Shown piece by piece: positions 20,384 through 26,169 of a stretch of DNA of 26,169 bases. This DNA comes from a virus: IMG/VR virus record IMGVR_UViG_3300038436_000063, positions 1 to 26,169 of that record; one strand, written 5' to 3'. Below the pieces are notes generated by a model that ran no database searches, was not told the DNA's origin, and was given only the letters and a program-made list of their open reading frames with translations. Position 1 is the first letter of the stretch, and every line of letters starts with the position of its first letter. A program made the position numbers and the translations under genes.

Positions 20384-22116
20384 CAATCCTCGTCCGTTTC
20401 CACCGCAACGGCTGCGATCAACTCGGCCAGGCCTTCCGGTTCGTACCCGGCCGCCACGTCCAGCCAGTCGCCGGGCAGTTTCACGCCCCAGGCCTTCGCC
20501 ACGCCCTGCAAATGCCTGGCGGCATCCTGCACCGGCGTGATCGTGTTGGCACGATAGGGATCGGTGGTCAGATCGTCGTCATACCGGGCATACAGCAGCA
20601 TATAGGCGGCGCGCGCCTGCGGGCTGAGCGTGTCGAAGTCATAGCCCTTCGGCGCCCTGCAGTGCGTGCGCAGGTCGTCCAGCACGCCCAGGGACAGACC
20701 CTTGAAAACATCCCCGAAGAGCGCCGCTGCCTGATCCCACACGAAGCGGTATACCTGCTCGTTGGATAAATCCTGGCGCTGTTGATTGATCTGCCAGCGT
20801 GTGTTGAAATCGAGCCGGTTCTTTTCCTGCTCCCTGCGCTTGCGCTCGGCCTGCAGCGTTTTTCGGGCCGTGGTGCCGGTCATCACGGCCATAACCGTGC
20901 CTGACCTGGTGTAATCGTGCCGGTAGGAGGCTTTCTTGAGCATCAATCGCAGCCCCTTGTGCTTCTCTTCCCACCACTTCTTTTGCTTGTGGTCGTAGCT
21001 GCTGCCCAGGCGAATGAACTCCTGACCGTCGCGGTCACGGTTGTATTTCGGGATGCCCAGCTGCTCAGACAGCCGGTCCAATTCCAGCCAGCCCCAGCGC
21101 TGCACCTTGTTGTCGTGGCAGGCTTTCAGCGCGCAGTAGTGGCTGCCGTCCTGCTTGATGTGATAATCGCAGGCCGTGCAAGCGGGGGGAGACATCAACT
21201 GCTTGAGAAAATCGAGCACGTCCGTCCAGTGCTCGCCGTTGATCTGATACAGTTCCTGCCAGGTGCTCTCCAGCCCCGGAAGGTTCGATGTGATGGCGCG
21301 CGCGAACTCCATCGCCATGTCGACCACCAGGCGGCCGTTGCGCTCCTCGTCCCCATCCCACAGCTTCTTCCACTTCTTCGCGTCTGGCACCATGAAGGGC
21401 GGGGTCTCGAAGGTCCAATTCAGCAGCCACAAGTCCGTGCCGCCTTTGGGTTCGTCCGTGTCCCAGCGCGAGTGCATCCGGTTCAGCCGGCGGCCCAGGC
21501 CGTAGGCGTTGTCGATCTCGTGGCTTACGATCTCATCCACCGTGCGCGGACCGTCTTTCTTCAGTTCTTCCAGGTCAGCGGGCCTGATGACCTTCTGCAC
21601 CGCCAGGATCTTGCGCGCCGCGCCCTCGCTCATTTCACCGGCTGCCAGTTTCGCCTGGAAATCAGCGTCCAGATCCAGCAGGCGGATCTTGCCGCGCACC
21701 GTCGCATCGTTCTTCCCGAACAGCAATCCCACCTGCTGCGAGTTGTAGCCGAAATCCTCCATCGCTCGTTTCATCGCGCGCGCTTCTTCGATGGGAGTCA
21801 GATCCTTGCGCTGCAGGTTTTCCGTGACCGCATGGCGGTACATGGCCTCGTCGTTCAAATCGACCAGCTCCAGCGGCATCCGGGCGAAGTCTTCGCCGTA
21901 GTTGTTGGCTACCAGCCAGCGGAAGGCCGCCAGGCGCGTGTGCCCGAAGGCCAACTGGTAGCGCCCGTTCACGCGGCGCGCTGCCGGCGGCTGCAATAAC
22001 CCGTCCCGGCCAATCGAGAGCGCCAGCCGTTCGACCAGTTCCGGGTCTTCCGCCATCCGTGGCTGGTACGGGTTGGAATCGATCAGTCCTAATTCGATCT
22101 GTGTGCGTTCACTCAT
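20383..22116 (-). CDS. parB: Large ParB-like protein with Cys cluster
   Basis: This 577-residue protein has a clear ParB/Spo0J N-terminal half: I12-D13-x-N-P-Y-Q-P-R (12-20), the nucleotide-binding box GHTRLAAF (58-65), ENLQRKDLTPIEEA (99-112) and a helix-turn-helix (124-147, YNSQQVGLLFGKNDATVRGKIRLL). The GxR-type box suggests CTP binding, as in other ParB clamps. The C-terminal 400 residues are unusual in length and include a probable zinc site (C313, C316, C328, C333). No ParA is visible nearby, so partition may be ParA-independent, or the protein may act in transcription like KorB. The start has GGAAGGAAAG directly upstream. Confidence 0.85.
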   Translation of the reverse strand: MSERTQIELGLIDSNPYQPRMAEDPELVERLALSIGRDGLLQPPAARRVNGRYQLAFGHTRLAAFRWLVANNYGEDFARMPLELVDLNDEAMYRHAVTENLQRKDLTPIEEARAMKRAMEDFGYNSQQVGLLFGKNDATVRGKIRLLDLDADFQAKLAAGEMSEGAARKILAVQKVIRPADLEELKKDGPRTVDEIVSHEIDNAYGLGRRLNRMHSRWDTDEPKGGTDLWLLNWTFETPPFMVPDAKKWKKLWDGDEERNGRLVVDMAMEFARAITSNLPGLESTWQELYQINGEHWTDVLDFLKQLMSPPACTACDYHIKQDGSHYCALKACHDNKVQRWGWLELDRLSEQLGIPKYNRDRDGQEFIRLGSSYDHKQKKWWEEKHKGLRLMLKKASYRHDYTRSGTVMAVMTGTTARKTLQAERKRREQEKNRLDFNTRWQINQQRQDLSNEQVYRFVWDQAAALFGDVFKGLSLGVLDDLRTHCRAPKGYDFDTLSPQARAAYMLLYARYDDDLTTDPYRANTITPVQDAARHLQGVAKAWGVKLPGDWLDVAAGYEPEGLAELIAAVAVETDED

Positions 22117-22298
22117 GCTTTCCTTCCTTCCGACTGGTTCCCCCTAAATGCGTTCGTTGCATTTGGGGGGATGTCGCTGTACTCAGCGACAGGGGGGTCT
22201 TGGTGCGCCTGCGCGAACTCCACTGGCGCTTTCTTGCGCGCAGGCCCGGGCCAAGGAGAGAGATGCGTTCGCTTGTCTGCAGGCCGGTCACTGGACAT
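22113..22298 (-). CDS. Possible 61-residue upstream partner of parB
   Basis: The frame overlaps the parB start by 4 bases (ATGA), like many true pairs here. The product (MSSDRPADKRTHLSPWPG..., 61 residues) is Pro/Ala-rich and probably disordered. Its GGAGG lies directly against the ATG, a poor spacing, and two strong hairpins fall within the frame. A competing GTG frame (22291-22109) has better spacing. It may be a leader region, not a protein gene. Confidence 0.35.
   Translation of the reverse strand: MSSDRPADKRTHLSPWPGPARKKAPVEFAQAHQDPPVAEYSDIPPNATNAFRGNQSEGRKA
22140..22191. promoter_or_regulatory. Twin palindromes before parB
   Basis: Two inverted repeats stand side by side 24 bases upstream of the parB start. 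The first has 12-base arms (CCCCCTAAATGC at 22140-22151, GCATTTGGGGGG at 22159-22170) with one T-G pair. The second is perfect: TGTCGCTG (22172-22179), a 4-base spacer, CAGCGACA (22184-22191). The second has the TGT...ACA outer form of ParB-family sites and could be an operator or parS-like site; alternatively both shape the parB leader RNA. Confidence 0.45.
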
Positions 22299-22477
22299 CC
22301 TCCAGCCTGCAGATTTTGCGGTCTTGCAAGCGGCTATTTAGCGTGAGCTACCCTGCCGTGCTCGCAGTTTTCTTTCACCGCTCGACGGTGTCCAGCCCTC
22401 GAGGGAACAGTCCCGGAATCGCACGGATAGTCCGGAACAACTATGGCTACAAGCGTACGTGCTCACAAAGTGCATAG
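22299..22477. other. Noncoding gap upstream of parB
   Basis: I see no convincing gene. On the minus strand a near repeat occurs (TTCCGGACT then TTCCGGGACT, about 22405-22440). The region would carry the parB promoter if parB has its own, but no consensus boxes stand out. Confidence 0.4.
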
Positions 22478-22581
22478 AGCGGCCAAGTGGATTCGAACCA
22501 CCATTTCCTGCCTGGTGTTGGTCGGGTAGGCCGAAGGCCGTACCGAGACCGGCAGACGTCCTGCCATTGGACGATGGACGC
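22478..22581 (-). tRNA. tRNA-like gene with enlarged anticodon region
   Basis: The minus strand has acceptor arms GCGTCCA (22575-22581) and TGGCCGC (22479-22485; one T-C mismatch), TC at positions 8-9, a D arm GTCC-AATGGCA-GGAC, and a T arm GGTGG-TTCGAAT-CCACT with a consensus T loop. The D-arm region resembles Glu/Gln tRNAs. Outer anticodon-stem halves TCTGC and GCAGG pair, but about 31 extra bases forming their own hairpin (GGTC...GACC outer pairs) lie in the loop. At 104 bases it is too long for a normal class I tRNA, and the anticodon cannot be assigned. CCA is not encoded. It may be a decayed, intron-like or regulatory tRNA. Confidence 0.55.
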
Positions 22582-22855
22582 GTACCCGTTTGGGTCTCCT
22601 GCGCCCCACCGGTGACCAGCCGGTGGGGCCTTGCAAGGAGGAGAGTGCCGCCTGACAAGGAAAACTGATTGCCTTTCATGAAGAAGCAGGCGGCCATGTC
22701 AACTCTGAACCGGCGAAACCTGTAACGCCGGGTTCATTCGAATAATTGCTGCCGCCCTGCCGTCATTGCCGGTAAAGTGCTGCGGGGATGCCGTTAGGGT
22801 GGGGACGCCACGCCCGCGCAGGACACGTGCAGGGCAGCAAGATGATTTCAAGGTG
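22582..22855. other. Noncoding gap with hairpins
   Basis: No convincing gene. Two structured spots: a hairpin GAACCGGCG / CGCCGGGTTC (22707-22715, 22726-22735), and a long-range pairing GCTGCC...CCTGC (22748-22760) with GCAGGGCAGC (22829-22838) enclosing about 70 bases. On the minus strand the latter is followed by AATTATT, so it may serve as a terminator or small RNA after the early genes. Confidence 0.35.
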
Positions 22856-23299
22856 CTACTTTATCTGTACGCTTCCATCCACCGGGTCGGCCAGCAGGTA
22901 CGGGCCGTCCGGATGCGCGTCGTCTGCGATCACGACCTTCTTCCCGTGCTTCGGGTGATGCAGGTTCGTCCCCGGCTCGAGCGTGTGGTCGCGCAGGCGC
23001 ACGTTCAGCGACTGCTGTGAGAATTTCTCGTCCGTCCCTGCGATGTTCCAGGCCGGCAGCGTGCGCTTCTGTTCGCCGCCCTGGGGCTTCGAAACGCGAG
23101 CAGGCTTCCCGGCGTTCGCTGTCCCCTGGAAGGTCGTCTGCAGCACGTCCAGGGCCGCTTTCGACGCGGTCTTGAGCGTGATCTCGGATACAATCTCAAT
23201 ATCCGTATTGCAGAGCCTCTCCAGTCCGCACAGGATGTCATCCAATGCGTCCATATCTACGTTGGAGGGGACTTTGATCGAAAAAATAGTTGCGTTCAT
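22856..23299 (-). CDS. Unknown protein, last of the early gene group
   Basis: The 147-residue protein starts at an ATG with AAGGAG 4 bases upstream. The N-terminal part (ATIFSIKVPSNVDMDALDDILCGLERLCNTDIEIVSE) looks alpha/beta. The middle (GTANAGKPARVSKPQGGEQKRTLP) is a basic linker. The C-terminal part (LRDHTLEPGTNLHHPKHGKKVVIADDAHPDGPYLLADPVDG) looks like a small beta domain. No family recognised. Confidence 0.65.
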   Translation of the reverse strand: MNATIFSIKVPSNVDMDALDDILCGLERLCNTDIEIVSEITLKTASKAALDVLQTTFQGTANAGKPARVSKPQGGEQKRTLPAWNIAGTDEKFSQQSLNVRLRDHTLEPGTNLHHPKHGKKVVIADDAHPDGPYLLADPVDGSVQIK

Positions 23300-23314
23300 G
23301 CTGCTCCTTTTCTC

Positions 23315-23584
23315 TTACTCATCACTCTTCTCAGGCATTTTCAACTCGCCCGTCTTGATCGCCCGGTCGATGTCCTTGACCGATTCTCCAAACTTTTCCA
23401 GGCCCGAGATCTGCAGGGAGATGGTCAACTGCGCGTTCGTGATCGTCATCAGCAGCGCCGCCTGGGTGGCGCTGAGTTCGTCGGTGTTCAGCTTATCCAG
23501 CGCTTCCAGGCTCTCGCCCAGCGCCTCCAGGATGGTATCCAGCGCGCGCCGGTAGACGTTCGCTCCAACGTACGGCTTGCTCAT
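23315..23584 (-). CDS. Small helical protein, unknown function
   Basis: The ATG at 23584 overlaps the preceding stop (ATGA), giving 89 residues (MSKPYVGANVYRRALDTILEALGES...). It is almost entirely helical with heptad-like spacing (ALGESLEALDKLNTDELSATQAALL...), acidic, and lacks a membrane segment. It may be a small regulatory or adaptor protein. Upstream in-frame sequence overlaps the zinc-finger gene in another frame and is not used. Confidence 0.65.
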   Translation of the reverse strand: MSKPYVGANVYRRALDTILEALGESLEALDKLNTDELSATQAALLMTITNAQLTISLQISGLEKFGESVKDIDRAIKTGELKMPEKSDE

Positions 23585-23952
23585 GCCGTTACCCGCGCCG
23601 CCCGCTTGCGCCCGCGCGCCAGGCTCTTGTTGCTCGTCAGGAGCACGGGTTTGTCCCGGTCCTGGCGTAAGCGCTTCAGGCAGCAGCTCACGCATTCGCC
23701 CATCTCCCGGGCGTAGCCCTGTTCCAGCGGCCGCCCGCATGCGCACCTGGCCTGCTCTTTCGGCCGGGGGATCACCGGCGCGGCCTGCACCAGCACCCCA
23801 TCCGGCACGATCACCGTCCCGCACAGCCCGCATACCACTGCGCGCTCGCGGTCGATCATCACGTTTTCCCGCAGCGTTTCGCCGCGGTTCGGCAGGATGG
23901 CTTCGAAAGCGCCTTCGATGCGCGCTTCATAGGGGTGCCGGCACTTACTCAT
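23581..23952 (-). CDS. Zinc-finger protein, unknown function
   Basis: The 123-residue protein has three Cys groups: CGLC (near residue 41), CACG (near 70) and CVSCC (near 87), plus an N-terminal SKCRHPYEARIEG. Together they suit two zinc ribbons. The C-terminal tail is strongly basic (SLARGRKRAARVTA), consistent with nucleic-acid binding. It overlaps the upstream membrane gene by 8 bases and the next gene by 4 bases. Confidence 0.7.
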   Translation of the reverse strand: MSKCRHPYEARIEGAFEAILPNRGETLRENVMIDRERAVVCGLCGTVIVPDGVLVQAAPVIPRPKEQARCACGRPLEQGYAREMGECVSCCLKRLRQDRDKPVLLTSNKSLARGRKRAARVTA

Positions 23953-24325
23953 GCTCCCCGCCGTTCTGTTTGGCCTTCGTGATCATTTCACCGATCAATT
24001 GTTTGGCTCCTTCCTTGTCGTTGGCTTCGGTGCGCGATTCCACCACCCAGTAGCCTGTGATCATCGGCAGGCCCGTCGCCATAAAGCACAGCAGCAGCAC
24101 GGCCACCGCCTGCCAGCCCAGCACCGGGACATCCCAGCCGAGCGCGCAGCCGAAGCCGAGGATGGTGATCAGCACGCCGAACACCACGAATTCTGCCGTG
24201 CGATGTTTGATCTTCTTTTGGGGCGCGTAGACGTACACCAGCCAGCAATACCCCCAGCCGAGCAGATGCAATAGCAGCCAAATCCCCGCTAATTTCCATC
24301 CAAAAACCTGCCCAAAGTTGTCCAT
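23945..24325 (-). CDS. Three-helix membrane protein of the early operon
   Basis: The 126-residue protein has hydrophobic segments at about residues 12-33, 46-64 and 70-92 and a charged cytosol-type tail (ESRTEANDKEGAKQLIGEMITKAKQNGGEHE). The ribosome site (AGGAG) is 11 bases from the ATG, slightly long. It is the first gene after the regulatory region and could act in superinfection exclusion or membrane recruitment. No family recognised. Confidence 0.65.
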   Translation of the reverse strand: MDNFGQVFGWKLAGIWLLLHLLGWGYCWLVYVYAPQKKIKHRTAEFVVFGVLITILGFGCALGWDVPVLGWQAVAVLLLCFMATGLPMITGYWVVESRTEANDKEGAKQLIGEMITKAKQNGGEHE

Positions 24326-24422
24326 AACGTTTGCATCTCCTGTGCGGCTGTGCTAAGATGCAAAAGAAGCACACACACACAACCGCTTCACCGACGGGGC
24401 ACGTCCATGCCCACAAACCGTT

Positions 24423-24456
24423 CGAGAGCAGACACCCTGCCAGGTGCCTGCTCTCG
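24423..24456. other. Hairpin after the ribbon-helix-helix gene
   Basis: Fourteen-base arms (24423-24436 / 24443-24456, one mismatch) form a strong stem with a 6-base loop directly after the regulator's stop codon. No T-run follows on the minus strand, so it is a terminator only if weak or Rho-assisted; it could attenuate read-through into the early operon. A (CA)n stretch lies just left of it, near 24370. Confidence 0.5.
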
Positions 24457-24461
24457 TGCTG

Positions 24462-24659
24462 TTAAATTGCTATTTGGGTCTTTTCACCCTTTATTGGGGA
24501 ATTCTTACCGGTACTTTCCTGCTCGGAATACAACTTACTGTGTGCCTGCTCGATCCACCACGTGACCTGAGCTTTTGCGCTACGACGGTTCGCCTTCGCA
24601 ACTTCCTTGAGCTTGTCGCGTGCCTCCGTGTCGATTTGGATGGTGGTCAAATCTGCCAT
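24462..24659 (-). CDS. Ribbon-helix-helix (Arc/CopG-type) regulator
   Basis: The 65-residue protein has a typical RHH layout: N-terminal strand LTTIQIDTEARDKL, then helices KEVAKANRRSAKAQVTWWIEQA. RHH dimers insert the strand into the major groove and often repress their own promoter. A polar tail of about 25 residues follows. The ATG has GGAG upstream. Its promoter (24709-24736) is flanked by two matching operators shared with the divergent XRE gene, so the pair probably forms the decision switch, with RHH at the head of the lytic-direction transcript. Confidence 0.8.
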   Translation of the reverse strand: MADLTTIQIDTEARDKLKEVAKANRRSAKAQVTWWIEQAHSKLYSEQESTGKNSPIKGEKTQIAI

Positions 24660-24683
24660 TCCGTTCTCCTAAACTTCGTTCAA

Positions 24684-24705
24684 TTTGTCCGAGACTTCGG
24701 ACAAC
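24684..24705. promoter_or_regulatory. Operator 1 of the divergent regulator region
   Basis: A near-palindrome with perfect core arms TTGTCCGA (24685-24692) and TCGGACAA (24697-24704) around GACT. It lies just downstream of the minus-strand -10 box, where a bound repressor would block transcription of the RHH gene. Confidence 0.7.
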
Positions 24706-24708
24706 GTC

Positions 24709-24736
24709 ATTATATTGATATTCACTAGTTTGTCAA
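24709..24736 (-). promoter_or_regulatory. Consensus promoter of the RHH gene and early operon
   Basis: Minus strand TTGACA (24731-24736) and TATAAT (24709-24714) with 16-base spacing, both perfect. The -35 box lies inside operator 2 and operator 1 follows the -10 box. Confidence 0.85.
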
Positions 24737-24750
24737 GGGTTTCGGACAAA
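24729..24750. promoter_or_regulatory. Operator 2 of the divergent regulator region
   Basis: TTTGTC...GACAAA (24729-24734, 24745-24750) has the same 22-base length as operator 1 and one half-site (TTCGGACAA) is identical. It covers the minus-strand -35 box and lies upstream of the XRE gene, so it could control both directions. The operators start 45 bases apart, about four helical turns. Confidence 0.65.
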
Positions 24751-24784
24751 TTGGTATTAATCCTAAAACGTTACTTCTGACATA

Positions 24785-25141
24785 ATGTCAAAGGCTATGG
24801 ACACCTTCGCAGACTGGCTTTTGCAACAAATGCAAGAAAGGGACTGGTCTCAAGCAGACTTAGCCCGTCAGTCTGGATTGACCAGGTCAACTATCAGTTA
24901 CTACCTTAGTGAAAAATCAAAAAGCCCCGATGAAGCCGCCCTCCGTAAAATTGCTCGCGCCTTTAAGTTTCCACCCGAAACCATCTTTCGCGCCGCTGGC
25001 CTTCTTCCATCCAAGCCCGAAATTGACGAACAAATCGAAGAGATCCTGCACGAGGCGGCGCAGCTTAGCGGCGCTGAGCGTGAAGAGCTGCTGGCCTACA
25101 TCCGCATGAAGCGCAACCTGCGCGAGAAACAGAAGTCCTGA
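24785..25141 (+). CDS. XRE-family (Cro/CI-type) repressor
   Basis: The 118-residue protein has an N-terminal HTH_3 domain (about residues 8-70): WSQADLARQSGLTRSTISYYLSEKSKSPDEAALRKIARAF. The C-terminal part (EIDEQIEEILHEAAQLSGAEREELLAYIRMKR) is helical and probably dimerises; no LexA/CI-type protease domain is present. Two starts are possible, 24785 and 24797 (Met 5); neither has a strong ribosome site (AAAGG lies 2 bases before the second), so the mRNA may be leaderless. It is divergent from the RHH gene and likely represses it in the lysogen. Confidence 0.85.
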   Translation: MSKAMDTFADWLLQQMQERDWSQADLARQSGLTRSTISYYLSEKSKSPDEAALRKIARAFKFPPETIFRAAGLLPSKPEIDEQIEEILHEAAQLSGAEREELLAYIRMKRNLREKQKS

Positions 25142-25151
25142 AAGGGGGCCT

Positions 25152-25316
25152 ATGCACACCATCCGGCAAGAATTGCTCGCTTCGCACCCCGCAGACCTGA
25201 AAGCCGTCCGGCATTACACCCGCTGGCTGCGTCTGCGCCGGCAGGTCAATAACTACTTCTATCTCACCCCGCAAATGCACTGGGTGCGTTCCCAAAGAAC
25301 GGTGCACTGGGTGTAA
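25152..25316 (+). CDS. Small basic protein of unknown function
   Basis: A 54-residue frame (MHTIRQELLASHPADLKAVRH...) follows the XRE gene by 10 bases with a GGGGG-type ribosome site. It is basic and aromatic. Its 3' end has a direct repeat (TGCACTGGGTG at 25276-25286 and 25303-25313) coding for two HWV units, so the last residues may have arisen by duplication. Its position after the repressor suggests expression in the lysogen. Confidence 0.5.
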   Translation: MHTIRQELLASHPADLKAVRHYTRWLRLRRQVNNYFYLTPQMHWVRSQRTVHWV

Positions 25317-25328
25317 GGGGAATTCAGC

Positions 25329-25760
25329 ATGAAAAGCAGCACCAATAGCAAAGGCAAGATCATCATCCTGATAATCTTCGGATTACTTTTTACTACCTGT
25401 CTCATCATCTATGCGATCATTCTCTCGAGTCCGCCCGCACCACAACAAACAATCGATCAGACCCAGGCCTTTGAAACCGCCCTGGCCAGCTTGCCAACGC
25501 CTACACCAACACCTACGCCACCACCTACAAATCCTCCAACCGCATCCGAAAGAGCACAACGCTATGTTGATGAATACAGTGGCGGGTTCGACGCCTACGT
25601 CGAAATCTTCTCATCCAACGACTGTGCATTCCTTCAAGATAAATTCGATATTGCTGCTGGCAACAACGAACGCGCAGAACCCGGCACAGCCGAGTTTAAG
25701 TGGACGCTCGGATTCATGCTGGCAAGCGATGAAAGAATGCAAGAAATAAATTGTTATTAA
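25329..25760 (+). CDS. Membrane-anchored protein with Pro-Thr linker
   Basis: The 143-residue protein has a basic start, one hydrophobic segment (about residues 10-33), a linker with PTPTPTPTPPPTNPPT (56-71) and a C-terminal domain of about 70 residues outside the membrane, with two Cys (near 99 and 142) that could form a disulfide. The PT-type linker is common in Anaerolineae surface proteins. It lies next to the att site on the lysogenic strand, as expected for a cargo (moron) gene such as a surface-acting exclusion factor; that role is inferred. Confidence 0.7.
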   Translation: MKSSTNSKGKIIILIIFGLLFTTCLIIYAIILSSPPAPQQTIDQTQAFETALASLPTPTPTPTPPPTNPPTASERAQRYVDEYSGGFDAYVEIFSSNDCAFLQDKFDIAAGNNERAEPGTAEFKWTLGFMLASDERMQEINCY

Positions 25761-25783
25761 ATTCAAAATAGGGAGAGAAAGCA

Positions 25784-26041
25784 ATGGAACCGTCCAGATA
25801 CGCCTACAAAATGGTGCAGTTGCCCCAGACCTACGTGCTCAAAAAAGACACCGGGCATGAGATCTCCGATCACCTTGAAAGCCTGGTTCTCCAAATGGGA
25901 GAAAAAGGCTGGGAATTCTACCGCATCGACTCTGTCGGCGTCGCCGTCAACCCGGGCTGCCTGGCTGCCATGCTCGGCCAGAAGCAAAGCATGACCTACT
26001 ACAACATCGTCACCTTCCGCCAGGAGAAGAAATTTGCGTAA
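25784..26041 (+). CDS. DUF4177-like small protein
   Basis: The 85-residue protein (YKMVQLPQTYVLKK, then LESLVLQMGEKGWEFYRID, then MTYYNIVTFRQEKK) matches the plan of DUF4177 proteins: a strand with Y-K-x-V, a helix followed by G-W-E-x, and a C-terminal strand ending the sheet. These are small single-domain proteins of unknown function. The start has GGGAGAG about 6 bases upstream. It is the last gene before the att site. Confidence 0.75.
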   Translation: MEPSRYAYKMVQLPQTYVLKKDTGHEISDHLESLVLQMGEKGWEFYRIDSVGVAVNPGCLAAMLGQKQSMTYYNIVTFRQEKKFA

Positions 26042-26131
26042 CTCCGCTCAAACGTTCTATGCCCACAGGAAGCCCGCACGCGCCAGATTGTATAGAACAA
26101 ACTGTCTATGAGATGAACGATAGGAGTCGCA

Positions 26132-26169
<38 letters not shown>

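Noticed and set aside
20917-21999. Long plus-strand open frame opposite parB
   Set aside because: It is an antisense shadow of the ParB gene; the composition (Val/Gln/Ala/His-rich) is what reversed GC-rich codons give, and no ribosome site supports it.
22109-22291. GTG-initiated frame of 60 codons before parB
   Set aside because: Its GGAGG spacing is good, but the product is Ser/Arg-rich with no pattern, and it overlaps the alternative frame and the hairpins; only one, if any, can be real and I see no evidence to favour it.
24423-24456. Rho-independent terminator after the RHH gene
   Set aside because: The stem is strong but lacks a T-run on the minus strand, so it is listed only as a hairpin.

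Overview
The window reads as the right-hand part of an integrated tailed-phage genome (or phage-plasmid) from a GC-rich bacterium. Almost everything from 24659 down to 1 is encoded on the minus strand, in tight runs with ATGA or TAATG overlaps. The structural genes are clearly siphovirus/HK97-type: major capsid protein, prohead protease, portal, large and small terminase subunits and an HNH endonuclease. The window ends in the 3' part of a tRNA gene, most like tRNA-Pro, which is what the att junction of an element integrated into a tRNA gene looks like. The host is probably a member of the Chloroflexota (Anaerolineae). This is an inference from the Thr/Ala-rich lipoprotein spacer at 17067-17990 and the Pro-Thr linker at 25329-25760, both of which look typical of that group; no host marker gene is present.

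Layout, in transcription order from the right. 24785-26041 (plus strand): an XRE repressor and three small accessory genes next to the att site. 24462-24750: a divergent ribbon-helix-helix regulator with a consensus promoter flanked by two matching operators, probably the lysogeny switch. 22856-24325: four early genes (membrane, zinc-finger and unknown). 22299-22855: a noncoding gap with an odd, enlarged tRNA-like gene. 20383-22298: a large ParB-like protein, with palindromes just upstream. 18797-20383: small zinc-ribbon and winged-helix-type proteins. 14626-18809: an FtsK/HerA-type ATPase with a lipoprotein and several membrane proteins. 13433-14425: a replication initiator with an N-terminal winged helix and a C-terminal DnaA domain-I-like region. 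12504-13171: small zinc-binding and unknown proteins. 7892-12300: holin-like protein, HNH nuclease, a P27-type small terminase, two ParB-domain/DNA methyltransferase fusions and a second P27-type small terminase. 6172-7890: large terminase. 5178-6108: small helical genes and an XhlA/holin-like pair. 1-4993: portal, protease, capsid, a probable decoration protein and a truncated beta-helix structural protein.

The strongest unexplained signals are three. (1) Two near-identical 23-bp palindromes flank an AT-rich patch inside the initiator gene, exactly where the DNA-binding and DnaA-like domains are joined. This arrangement matches the lambda origin inside gene O, and the repeats lie in different reading frames, so they are conserved as DNA. 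(2) A promoter-proximal leader RNA (8-bp hairpin, conserved linker, intrinsic terminator) occurs twice, before the XhlA-like gene and before the holin-like gene. Twenty-four bases are identical and the terminator stem shows base-pair covariation. (3) A duplicated packaging/modification block (TerS, ParB-MTase, ParB-MTase, TerS) joins two different methyltransferase catalytic types (SPPY and DPPW) to similar ParB domains.

No integrase, endolysin, ParA, DNA polymerase, CRISPR array or insertion sequence was recognised. The tail genes and the other att end must lie beyond position 1. All functional names below rest on motifs read by eye, not on database searches.
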